NCBI GenBank assembly: GCA_002503595.1
Contig: DASC01000037.1
Location: 1-9,157 of the forward strand
Reading direction: 5' to 3'
Length of the DNA: 9,157 nucleotides
DNA from: Candidatus Methanogaster sp. UBA203
GTDB lineage: Archaea > Halobacteriota > Methanosarcinia > Methanosarcinales > Methanogasteraceae
The notes beneath the pieces were generated by a model. That model had not been told where the DNA came from, ran no database searches, and saw only the letters and a list, made by a program, of their open reading frames with translations. This document shows positions 1-6,150 of the stretch, one piece after another; position 1 is the first letter of the stretch, and each line of letters begins with the position of its first letter. A program made the position numbers and the translations under genes.

Positions 1-21
1 CTGGATTTTTAGACAGTGCCC

Positions 22-30
22 TTGATATAT
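22..30 (+). promoter_or_regulatory. TATA-like box before the Tfx-family gene
   Basis: The AT stretch TTGATATAT resembles an archaeal TATA box. Its centre lies about 27 bp before the ATG at 53, the distance expected for a leaderless transcript starting at that codon. It also overlaps the leader of the alternative ATG at 32, so it favours 53 as the real start. Assigned by eye only. Confidence 0.35.
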
Positions 31-52
31 CATGCAAGCCCAGAATCTTTCG

Positions 53-469
53 ATGGCAGTACGCAATACAAATCTCACCGAAAGGCAGATGCTGGTGCTG
101 CGACTGCGGAATGACGGTCGTTCGCAGGAGGAGATCGCATCCAGGTTGGGCACGACGAAGCAGAACATCTCTGCCATCGAAAAGATGGCACGGAAGAACG
201 TAGAACGGGCTGAAAATACCATAAAATTTATAAAAACGCTCGATGCGCCGGTATGGTTCGAGGTAGCAGTGGGGACGCGTCTTGGCGATCTGGTCGGGAT
301 GATCTACAGAAGAGCCGATTCCGAGAACCTGGGTGTGCATGTGCGGTACGACGGAGTTGCACTTGCATCAAGAATTCGGGATCTAGCGGGAAAGCAGATA
401 CGGCACAGGGTGGTGGTGATCGGTTTCGATATCGGTATAACCGGAAACGGGGATGTGCTGGTGCGGTAG
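53..469 (+). CDS. Tfx-family DNA-binding transcriptional regulator
   Basis: Archaeal helix-turn-helix regulator of the Tfx family. The N-terminal part (residues about 8-60 from ATG 53) carries the family pattern LTERQ-x3-LRLR, then QEEIASRLGTT and QNISAIEK, which form the helix-turn-helix, then a basic helix. The remaining ~75 residues form the smaller C-terminal domain typical of the family. The founding member, Tfx of Methanothermobacter, binds DNA near the molybdenum formylmethanofuran dehydrogenase operon; whether this protein has that target is unknown. An in-frame ATG at 32 would add 7 residues. ATG 53 is preferred because the family motif begins close to the N terminus and a TATA-like box sits ~27 bp before it. 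The gene is followed 68 bp later by the acetyl-CoA synthetase on the same strand, so it may regulate that gene or simply be its neighbour. Family call strong; target is inference. Confidence 0.85.
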   Translation: MAVRNTNLTERQMLVLRLRNDGRSQEEIASRLGTTKQNISAIEKMARKNVERAENTIKFIKTLDAPVWFEVAVGTRLGDLVGMIYRRADSENLGVHVRYDGVALASRIRDLAGKQIRHRVVVIGFDIGITGNGDVLVR

Positions 470-486
470 CGATCTTCCACCAAAAA

Positions 487-496
487 CAATAAATGG
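487..496 (+). promoter_or_regulatory. possible TATA box of the acetyl-CoA synthetase gene
   Basis: AATAAATG in the 68-bp gap after the Tfx gene is TATA-like. Transcription starting ~26 bp downstream would leave a leader of about 20 nt containing the GGTGA site. A second AT stretch at 509-516 (ATTTTTAC) is an alternative that would give a leaderless message. Read-through from the Tfx gene is also possible. Confidence 0.25.
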
Positions 497-527
497 CACG
501 GCTGACACATTTTTACAAATAACAGTG

Positions 528-532
528 GGTGA
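528..532 (+). promoter_or_regulatory. ribosome binding site deciding the acsA start
   Basis: GGTGA matches the archaeal anti-Shine-Dalgarno core and lies 5 nt before ATG 538. This argues against the in-frame GTG at 529, which is inside the site itself. Confidence 0.65.
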
Positions 533-537
533 ACAAA

Positions 538-2256
538 ATGCAAGAATTCATAGAAAAACCAGCAACGATTGTACCGACACCGAACCTGCAGGACTACGAC
601 GAGACGCACAGGACATTCCGGTGGCAGGATGCGTACGAGAAAGTTGAATGGTTCGAAGACGGCAGGTTAAATGCCGCATGTAGCGCAGTGGACAGGCACG
701 CCAGATCAGGGCGGAAGGATAAGATTGCATTGTACTGGCATGGGGACAATAAGGCTTCTAAATACACGTTTCACGAACTCTCTGATCTTTCCAACAAATT
801 CGCCAATCTTTTAACGTCATCAGGCATCGAGAAGGGGGACCGGGTATTCATATTCCTGCCAAGAATTCCTGAACTCTACGTGAGTTTTCTCGGCATCTTA
901 AAGACCGGTGCGATCGCTGGCACCATGTTCTCTGCATTCGGACCCGAAGGGCTATACGACCGACTGCATGACAGCGGCGCAAGATACCTGATCACCAATT
1001 CGGAACTGAAAAGCCGGGTGTATGAGATAAAAGACGATCTTCCTGACCTCGAACAGATAATCATAGTGGATGAGACCGATGTTCGGGGCGGCGAGATCAG
1101 TTACCCAACAGAGATGGAAAAAGCATCCGGTACGTTCGATGTTGCGGAGATGTTGCCGGATGATTCTGCATTTATGCTGTACACGTCCGGAACCACCGGG
1201 AAGCCGAAAGGCGTGGTGCACAGGCATATTGCAATCGCCCAGCAACATGTGACCACCGAATGGGTGCTCGATCTCCATGAGGACGACATCTACTGGTGCA
1301 CGGCAGACCCGGGCTGGGTCACAGGGATCTCATACGGGATGCTCGGACCGTGGTCGTGCGGCGCATCGATCGTGGTTCATGGCGGGAGATTCGATCCTGA
1401 GGCATGGTACTCGATGATCGAGCAGTACAAGGTGACGGTCTGGTACAGCGCGCCCACTGCTTTTCGGATGCTGATGCGAGCTAGCGATGCGCACAAAAAA
1501 TACGATCTTGGCAGTCTCAGGCATATCTGCAGCGTCGGCGAGCCGTTGAATGCCGAGATCGTGTACTGGGGCATCCGGACATTCGGGCTGCCGATCCATG
1601 ACAACTTCTGGCAGACCGAGACCGGCGGCATCCTGATCGCCAATTATCCGTCGATGCCGATAAAACCCGGATGGATGGGAAAGCCGATACCAGGGATCGC
1701 CGCCGCAATCGTTGACGAGGACGGGGATACTGTACCATACGGCACTGAAGGCGATCTCGCGATCACACCGGAGTTCCCATCGATGATGCTTGAGATCTGG
1801 AAGAATCCTGCGAAGTATGCAGAGTACTTCAAAGCGGGCTGGTATCTCACAGGAGACCGGGCAGTGCAGCACGAGGACGGCTACTTCCTCTTCATCGGCA
1901 GGACTGACGATGTGATCAATACGTCAGGCGAGCGGGTCGGTCCGTTCGAGGTGGAATCTGCCTTAATCGAACATCCCGCAATCGTTGAAGCGGGCGTCAT
2001 CGGAAAGCCAGATCCGCTGCGCGGCGAGATCATCAAGGCATTTGTCGTGCTCAGCGACGGTTATGCGCCGACAGACGATCTGAAAGCCGATATCAAGAAG
2101 TTTGTGAAGACCAAATTGGCAGGACACGCGTACCCCCGGGAGTTTGAGGTTGTGGAGACGCTTCCAAAAACAAGAAGCGGCAAGATCGTGCGAAGGATGC
2201 TCCGGGCACAGGAACTCGGGCTTCCGCTCGGGGATGTATCGACGCTGGAGGAGTGA
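538..2256 (+). CDS. acsA: acetyl-CoA synthetase (AMP-forming), AcsA type
   Basis: Cytosolic enzyme of the ANL adenylating superfamily. It converts acetate, ATP and CoA to acetyl-CoA, AMP and pyrophosphate through an acetyl-adenylate, and so would serve acetate assimilation or use. The 572 residues from ATG 538 match the length of the Bacillus AcsA type and recall it throughout. Visible signatures are LNAA and DRHA near the N terminus, the P-loop YTSGTTGKPKG (residues 215-225), DIYWCTADPGWVTG, the adenine-site WQTETG (W358), SGERVGPFEVES, GKPDPLRGEIIKAF, and LPKTRSGKI with the catalytic, potentially acetylated lysine at about K549. The tryptophan directly before QTETG is the residue that restricts the acyl pocket to acetate or propionate in characterised Acs enzymes, so a short-chain substrate is likely; propionate cannot be excluded. 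The reading frame is intact. Start chosen from the GGTGA site 5 nt upstream. Confidence 0.92.
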   Translation: MQEFIEKPATIVPTPNLQDYDETHRTFRWQDAYEKVEWFEDGRLNAACSAVDRHARSGRKDKIALYWHGDNKASKYTFHELSDLSNKFANLLTSSGIEKGDRVFIFLPRIPELYVSFLGILKTGAIAGTMFSAFGPEGLYDRLHDSGARYLITNSELKSRVYEIKDDLPDLEQIIIVDETDVRGGEISYPTEMEKASGTFDVAEMLPDDSAFMLYTSGTTGKPKGVVHRHIAIAQQHVTTEWVLDLHEDDIYWCTADPGWVTGISYGMLGPWSCGASIVVHGGRFDPEAWYSMIEQYKVTVWYSAPTAFRMLMRASDAHKKYDLGSLRHICSVGEPLNAEIVYWGIRTFGLPIHDNFWQTETGGILIANYPSMPIKPGWMGKPIPGIAAAIVDEDGDTVPYGTEGDLAITPEFPSMMLEIWKNPAKYAEYFKAGWYLTGDRAVQHEDGYFLFIGRTDDVINTSGERVGPFEVESALIEHPAIVEAGVIGKPDPLRGEIIKAFVVLSDGYAPTDDLKADIKKFVKTKLAGHAYPREFEVVETLPKTRSGKIVRRMLRAQELGLPLGDVSTLEE

Positions 2257-2281
2257 AGGATAAGGGGGGTGAGGGGTGTGC

Positions 2282-2349
2282 ATTACGTTTCAATAATTAC
2301 AAATAATCCTTACAAGCCAAGAAGTTTAAGTATTACAAAAGAATATTAC
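2282..2349 (+). repeat. four spaced ATTAC words in the promoter region
   Basis: ATTAC occurs at 2282-2286, 2296-2300, 2332-2336 and 2345-2349. The second and third copies extend to ATTACAAA. The last two, both within TATTACA, are 13 bp apart and lie between the TATA-like box and the start codon. They could be operator half-sites or chance in AT-rich DNA. Confidence 0.3.
2325..2333 (+). promoter_or_regulatory. TATA box of the unknown/NYN/PD-(D/E)xK operon
   Basis: TTTAAGTAT is a good archaeal TATA-like element, preceded by purine-rich GAAG as a possible BRE. Its centre is 26 bp before the A of ATG 2355, and no Shine-Dalgarno site lies before that ATG. Together these predict a leaderless transcript starting at the initiation codon. 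Confidence 0.5.
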
Positions 2350-2354
2350 ATTTT

Positions 2355-3650
2355 ATGGAATCAAGTATAGCAGTCCCGACCACCTTCGACCCGAAGTTTG
2401 AGAGATCCGCAGAGTTGATCGCGTATCTGACAAAAGGAATCGCTTACAGGGACAATGGGGATATTCGCGTAGCAGGCAAGTCCGAACTTAACAAGATCAT
2501 TGCTAAAAAATACGAGCAAAAAGATTTCATCGGTGCGAATGAGATTCTGGAGGCTACGAGAAACATCTCTACTGAATGGACACCGTTTAAACTTGCTGAA
2601 CGTGTATCAAAATCAGTCAGGTTATCCATGAGCGCATATCTAAAAGTTATTAAATATGCAGCCCAGAATAAACTTTCGTTATCCGATAGTATCAGAAAAA
2701 TATTATCAGCGCCGATGAAAAAACAACTGGATATCATAACAGGCAGCTCAGCAGTGGTGAATGAGCGTATTGAACCGCTGTACAGGTTGCTGGATAATTG
2801 GTCAACTGCTAATAAAAAACAGAAGAAGGTCATGACGGTGCGTTCAGGTCGCGAGACAGATTTAGAGGAATATAGAGACTATTCAAGCCATAGTTTGGAT
2901 TGCAACCGTTGTTTTGATGGCCGAATTTACGATCTTCTAAAAAAACCTGTTGAGTATCAGTTCCATAAGGAATGTGAGGGAACAATTCCAAAAGAGATGA
3001 TCGATCGATACGCACCTTATCTGTCGGTGGATGACGTGCCAGTGGTGAATCATATAAGTTTCAACGATGAAAAAAATGAAACAACATTGGGCATCTCAGC
3101 AACTGTTATTTTTGGATTTGAATTTGAGGATTACGAAGCCTTCGAAACTGAAATTATAGCAGATTTCGGGGCTGAAGCTATGGAGAAATTTTACAATGAA
3201 AGGGGCATTGAGAAGGGGGGTGCGTATGGTGGATTAGGGGCACACTTCACATTCGGTTATGATTTTTCGGGCATCATTTCGGTTGACGCAGAGAACAAAG
3301 TATATTTTGAGAATATCGATATCAATGAGCAGAATAGAGCTATTTTAGAGGCGTGGATCTTTAAGAAAAACACCGGCAAGGACTATGAAGATCCCAATAT
3401 CCACGTCGATCAGGTCAAGGATGCAATTGAACAAGGGGATTATGGCATGGCGGCAAAGATTAACGAAGTATTGGCAATGGATCAGACTCATAAGGAAATA
3501 TCTTCATGGTTTTACGATATTTTATTTGATTCCACCAAATCAAAGGTCGTGACATTCATAATACCGCCGGTTCTTCTGGGATTGCTTGAACTTGCAAAAG
3601 GCGGGAGAAGAGTGTCTGATCTGGTCGATGAATATCCGGAGGTAGCGTGA
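2355..3650 (+). CDS. uncharacterised 431-aa protein with CCHC zinc-knuckle motif
   Basis: I do not recognise a characterised family. No signal peptide is visible. Residues about 15-160 look mainly helical and charged. A probable metal site follows: C183-x2-C186, the residues FDGRIY, then H204-x2-C207, i.e. C-x2-C-x17-H-x2-C. The order CxxC, DG, P, HxxC, GTIP resembles the C-terminal motif of phage MuF/SPP1-gp7 head morphogenesis proteins, but this is pattern similarity by eye. A mixed region follows with two acidic/aromatic stretches, a glycine-rich segment (288-306, GGAYGGLGAHF), and a hydrophobic segment near the C terminus (about 399-413) too short and isolated to call transmembrane with confidence. 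Codon use is richer in A/T than in acsA or the right-hand genes, suggesting separate acquisition. Start ATG 2355 is supported by a TATA-like box 26 bp upstream. The stop codon abuts the start of the next gene, so the two are almost certainly co-expressed. Confidence 0.8.
   Translation: MESSIAVPTTFDPKFERSAELIAYLTKGIAYRDNGDIRVAGKSELNKIIAKKYEQKDFIGANEILEATRNISTEWTPFKLAERVSKSVRLSMSAYLKVIKYAAQNKLSLSDSIRKILSAPMKKQLDIITGSSAVVNERIEPLYRLLDNWSTANKKQKKVMTVRSGRETDLEEYRDYSSHSLDCNRCFDGRIYDLLKKPVEYQFHKECEGTIPKEMIDRYAPYLSVDDVPVVNHISFNDEKNETTLGISATVIFGFEFEDYEAFETEIIADFGAEAMEKFYNERGIEKGGAYGGLGAHFTFGYDFSGIISVDAENKVYFENIDINEQNRAILEAWIFKKNTGKDYEDPNIHVDQVKDAIEQGDYGMAAKINEVLAMDQTHKEISSWFYDILFDSTKSKVVTFIIPPVLLGLLELAKGGRRVSDLVDEYPEVA
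3638..3643 (+). promoter_or_regulatory. strong ribosome binding site of the NYN gene
   Basis: GGAGGT lies within the last codons of the upstream gene, 7 nt before ATG 3651. With the stop-start junction TGAATG it indicates translational coupling. Confidence 0.7.
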
Positions 3651-4151
3651 ATGAAAGATGACTGTGGGGTCGCATTATTCATCGATCACTACAACATTCT
3701 TGATGGATGCAACAATGTTGGTATACCCGGTTACACTTACGATGTGCTTGTCGAGGTCGCCAGCAAAGCAGGGCAGATGGTGCTCGGTCGTGTTTACCTT
3801 GTCACAGATAGGTCCAGTGCAGGAATGCTACATAAATTCTTTGAATTTGGGATTGAGCCGGTATACGCACCTGAATATAAAACCGGGGATGACGAGAAAC
3901 GAAAGAGCCTCGCCGATCCGATGATGGTCTGCGACATCATGCAGACGCTCTATGAAAGACTATTCATCAAGACTTTTGTTATCGTCAGCGGTGATAAGGA
4001 TTTCATACCCTTGATACGGAAGATAGCCGAACACGGGAAACGAGCAATTGTCATTGGAGTTGAGGGCAGTACCTCATATCCATTAATCAAGGAGTGCGAC
4101 CGTCTCCATTTTGATTTTTTGAACTATAGTGATATACACCGCAATCCATAA
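3651..4151 (+). CDS. NYN domain (LabA/DUF88-like, PIN-fold) putative ribonuclease
   Basis: A 166-residue single-domain protein with the complete acidic signature of NYN/PIN-fold metal-dependent nucleases. F10-I-D12-H-Y-N15 lies at the end of the first strand. K85-S-L-A-D89 and D95 have the D-x5-D spacing of LabA-like members. SGDKDF follows, with D115 and D117 after a hydrophobic strand (FVIVSGDKDF). The ending AEHGKRAIVIGVEGSTSYPLIKECDRLHFD fits the last strands and helix of the fold. Such proteins usually cleave RNA in the cytoplasm; the substrate here is unknown. It starts immediately after the stop of the 431-aa gene with a strong GGAGGT site and is followed 16 bp later by the PD-(D/E)xK-like gene, so it is the middle gene of an operon. 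All acidic residues expected for catalysis appear present, so it is probably active. Family call strong, biological role unknown. Confidence 0.88.
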   Translation: MKDDCGVALFIDHYNILDGCNNVGIPGYTYDVLVEVASKAGQMVLGRVYLVTDRSSAGMLHKFFEFGIEPVYAPEYKTGDDEKRKSLADPMMVCDIMQTLYERLFIKTFVIVSGDKDFIPLIRKIAEHGKRAIVIGVEGSTSYPLIKECDRLHFDFLNYSDIHRNP

Positions 4152-4158
4152 TTCCTTT

Positions 4159-4166
4159 GGTGATCC
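4159..4166 (+). promoter_or_regulatory. ribosome binding site GGTGATCC deciding the third-gene start
   Basis: GGTGATCC is fully complementary to the end of archaeal 16S rRNA. Its GGTGA core ends 4 nt before ATG 4168. An alternative start at 4129 would overlap the upstream gene by 23 bp and has no such site. Confidence 0.6.
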
Positions 4167-4167
4167 C

Positions 4168-4710
4168 ATGATCGAACTGAGAAGCGAACCATATACCCTT
4201 CTCTCGCGTCCTGACATCCCTGAGACCGAGAAGCGATTTCGAACGCACCTCCACACAGGTTGGTGCAGCGGCGTCATGTTCGGTGTGCTGGTGCACCACA
4301 AGTTTGCGCAGCCGATCGAGTACGATGCCATGCTCTGGAATCGTGAATCGATACTCTTTGTCGAGTACAAGGACTCGGTTGGTGCTTACAGGAGGATGAG
4401 CGCAAAACGCGCACAGCAGGTATCCTCCACCTCCCGGAACATCGCAAGGAGATTCGGATTCGATAGATGCGCATATATCATGGTGGTAAACGGAATCCCT
4501 GAAGAGACGAAGAAAGGTGAAGTCGTGGTAATTCCGCTTGCGGAGCTGCCGGATTATAAACCTGAGTTCCAATCGACGATACCTGAACTCGATTATGTTA
4601 AGAAACTGATAGCAAAGTATGAGCGGAAGGAGAATCCTGCCGAGGTGACGCGGGAGAGGACGGTTCGCGAGCTGCGTGTGCTTGAAGGCATGATCGAGCA
4701 ACTGAAATGA
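4168..4710 (+). CDS. putative PD-(D/E)xK-fold nuclease-like protein
   Basis: A 180-residue soluble protein not assigned to a named family. Residues 51-68 read as a restriction-endonuclease-fold core: E51-Y-D53 at the start of a strand, 12 residues, then ILFVE66-Y-K68, the D...ExK arrangement of PD-(D/E)xK enzymes. The following helix contains the Q83-Q84 pair (SAKRAQQ), where several such families keep a conserved glutamine. A further hydrophobic strand, AYIMVVNG (102-109), comes later in the expected place. The N-terminal segment includes E21, a candidate for the helix-A glutamate. The C terminus (about 140-180) is helical and charged. It is the last gene of the operon with the NYN protein, and its codon use looks more like the chromosome than that of the first gene. 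The nuclease assignment is motif inference; a degenerate or DNA-binding-only role is possible. Its end is 4 bp from the convergent GXGXG gene. Confidence 0.78.
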   Translation: MIELRSEPYTLLSRPDIPETEKRFRTHLHTGWCSGVMFGVLVHHKFAQPIEYDAMLWNRESILFVEYKDSVGAYRRMSAKRAQQVSSTSRNIARRFGFDRCAYIMVVNGIPEETKKGEVVVIPLAELPDYKPEFQSTIPELDYVKKLIAKYERKENPAEVTRERTVRELRVLEGMIEQLK

Positions 4711-4714
4711 GAGA

Positions 4715-5638
4715 TCATACAGTATTGACCGAGTACTTCGAATACATCATCGCCTCGATCTGATTCGTGCGCATCGTCCGTGTCAGCAGGCGGTAATCGT
4801 CCCCGTTCATCGGAACTTTCCTCACAGGCGGTATCACAGCGCCGCCGCCCTTTATGAATACTGCACCCCCGCGCATCTTGCCGCCGACAAACCCTTTCGA
4901 CTTCCCTTTTATGATCAAAACGCCAGAACGCATGTCAGCAGCCGCAAACTCGCCTGCATTTCCCTCGATTACCACCGTGCCGCCAGAAAGCAGCGTGCCT
5001 GCATTCATCCCGGCATCTCCGCATACACGGAGTTCCCCGGCACTCATCAACATGCCAACGCTGAGATCCGCGTCACCGTTCACGACAACCGTGCGGTCAG
5101 CGCTGCACCGTGCCGCGATGGTGTCCCTCCTGATTCCGTCGGCAAGTGTCAGTCTTGTTCCGTCAAACGTATTCGGTGGAAGCAATCCATCCGCCGAGCC
5201 ATTGTGCAGAAGATCGGTTATCGACCGGTACTTCTTAAAACCTGCAAGATCGGACTGTACCTCGATTATGTTGCCGAGCGGCTCTGCCACCTTCCCGCTC
5301 ACATAGATGCTCCCTGATGCCATGCCCATGCCCATCCTGGTGCCGACGTCCCCGTCCACGATAACGGTTCCTGAGTCGATGATCCCGCCAGTGCCGCCGA
5401 AGTAGCGCATGTCAGCACCGGCATTCGAGCATAGCCGTTTACCGACGTCGCCTTTGATCGTGACGGTCTCCTTCTTCCGAAGTGCCGTTACAAGATCCCG
5501 GTACGTGTAATCGGTATCCTTCTGATCCGGGATGGCCCTGTCCGGATCCAGTTCCTTCCCCTGGTGCTGCCAGTAGAAATTGTATGTGAAATCACAGACG
5601 CATTTTTGTGGTGATGTGAACTCGATCTCGATGCTCAA
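4715..5638 (-). CDS. FwdC/GltB3-like GXGXG-motif protein
   Basis: A 307-residue protein made largely of right-handed beta-helix repeats of the GXGXG type, as found in formylmethanofuran dehydrogenase subunit C and the C-terminal domain of glutamate synthase. Repeats such as TVIVDGDVGTRMG (residues 91-103), VVVNGDADLSVG, GELRVCGDAG, GGTVVIEGNAG and SGVLIIKGKSKG occupy about 57-118 and 183-266. An unusual non-repetitive stretch (about 125-165) separates the two blocks. The N terminus has a C13-V-C15 pair, and the C-terminal tail (about 280-307) lies outside the repeats. It lacks its Fwd/Fmd partner subunits next door, so it is more likely a stand-alone paralogue than subunit C itself. Start is TTG 5638; no ATG or GTG gives a sensible N terminus, and the next Met is at residue 77. 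It begins 6 bp after the CobZ-like stop codon, so the two form an operon. Confidence 0.8.
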   Translation of the reverse strand: MSIEIEFTSPQKCVCDFTYNFYWQHQGKELDPDRAIPDQKDTDYTYRDLVTALRKKETVTIKGDVGKRLCSNAGADMRYFGGTGGIIDSGTVIVDGDVGTRMGMGMASGSIYVSGKVAEPLGNIIEVQSDLAGFKKYRSITDLLHNGSADGLLPPNTFDGTRLTLADGIRRDTIAARCSADRTVVVNGDADLSVGMLMSAGELRVCGDAGMNAGTLLSGGTVVIEGNAGEFAAADMRSGVLIIKGKSKGFVGGKMRGGAVFIKGGGAVIPPVRKVPMNGDDYRLLTRTMRTNQIEAMMYSKYSVNTV

Positions 5639-5644
5639 TTCAGA

Positions 5645-6115
5645 TCAGACTCCTTGCAGACTCCTTGAGTACATATTGGAAGAGACTCCGCCGATCAGCC
5701 CCGCGATTGCGTCATCCAGAAACGGCCCCAGTTTCCCAAGAATCCCGGGTTTATTCTGATCGAATCTGGTGAACTCAAACATACCTTTGTATCCGCCGAT
5801 GTATTTTGCAATCGCAATACCAAGCACCTCGTCTGCGATTAAATAGACCGGATCACGCTTAAATTCTTGCGCAGTTATTCCGGGCAGTCTGCCGTTTTCG
5901 CCCTCTTCTTCCAGAAGGGTTGCTGCGTACACGAGTATGCACAGGTTCGGATCGGACAATGCAAAATCCAGTTCACGCTTGAACGCATCTCTTGCGAGTT
6001 CCTCTGTTTCTATCCCCGGATGCGGGACGTACAGTTCCATCGCCGCATCTGTGATCGCATCTTCGGTGATGTTATGTTTATTGAGTGTCTCGAAGATGTC
6101 CCGTTTATCTGGCAT
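5645..6115 (-). CDS. cobZ: alpha-ribazole phosphatase CobZ / phosphatidylglycerophosphatase A-like
   Basis: A 156-residue protein of the PgpA fold family. Shared signatures are IADEVLG (D95-E96), then EFTRFDQNKPGI (about 114-125) and the C-terminal LGPFLDDAIAGL (D134-D135), which align with the DE-x-x-G, FR-x-FD-x-x-KP and DD-x-x-AG motifs of PgpA. In Methanosarcina the cytosolic member CobZ dephosphorylates alpha-ribazole 5'-phosphate in assembling the lower ligand of cobamides, replacing bacterial CobC. The soluble character and the PHPGIETEELA N-terminal segment favour CobZ over the membrane-bound lipid phosphatase. No other cobamide gene is in the window, so substrate is inference. ATG 6115 is a clear start with a TATA-like box ~31 bp upstream. 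The gene overlaps nothing and leads a two-gene operon with the GXGXG protein, whose start lies 6 bp past its stop. Confidence 0.75.
   Translation of the reverse strand: MPDKRDIFETLNKHNITEDAITDAAMELYVPHPGIETEELARDAFKRELDFALSDPNLCILVYAATLLEEEGENGRLPGITAQEFKRDPVYLIADEVLGIAIAKYIGGYKGMFEFTRFDQNKPGILGKLGPFLDDAIAGLIGGVSSNMYSRSLQGV
5650..5655 (-). promoter_or_regulatory. ribosome binding site for the TTG-started GXGXG gene
   Basis: AAGGAG on the minus strand lies in the last codons of the CobZ-like gene, 11 nt before TTG 5638. The spacing is longer than usual, which with the TTG start suggests weak or coupled translation. Confidence 0.4.
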
Positions 6116-6141
6116 ATAAATAGCAGAATTGGAATCCGGTC

Positions 6142-6150
6142 AATAATAAA
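6142..6150 (-). promoter_or_regulatory. TATA-like box of the CobZ-like/GXGXG operon
   Basis: TTTATTATT on the minus strand is centred ~31 bp before ATG 6115, which would give a leader of only a few nucleotides. The codon has no obvious Shine-Dalgarno site, consistent with near-leaderless initiation. Confidence 0.4.

Larger units (their letters stand above)
2257..2354. other. intergenic region ahead of the three-gene operon
   Basis: The 98-bp gap begins with a G-rich stretch (about 2259-2280) and then becomes strongly AT-rich. No hairpin followed by a T run is evident, so no terminator for acsA is called. The AT-rich part holds the putative promoter and repeated ATTAC words listed separately. 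Confidence 0.6.

Noticed and set aside
529..537. GTG start at 529 for acsA
   Set aside because: The GTG overlaps the GGTGA site that correctly serves ATG 538.
1330..1872. 180-codon open frame on the minus strand inside acsA
   Set aside because: It lies wholly antisense to a clearly conserved acetyl-CoA synthetase and its translation has no recognisable domain; a shadow frame of GC-richer coding DNA.
2259..2280. G-rich stretch after acsA as a possible G-quadruplex or terminator
   Set aside because: There are only two long G runs and no following T run; too weak to call.
4087..4701. 204-codon open frame on the minus strand opposite the PD-(D/E)xK-like gene
   Set aside because: The plus-strand gene has a perfect ribosome binding site, operon spacing and a coherent motif set, while the minus-strand translation looks like random coding shadow rich in His, Arg and Cys.
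4854..5306. 150-codon open frame on the plus strand opposite the GXGXG gene
   Set aside because: It is Pro/Ser/Thr-rich, as expected from the antisense of Gly/Val repeats; the minus strand encodes clear GXGXG repeats.
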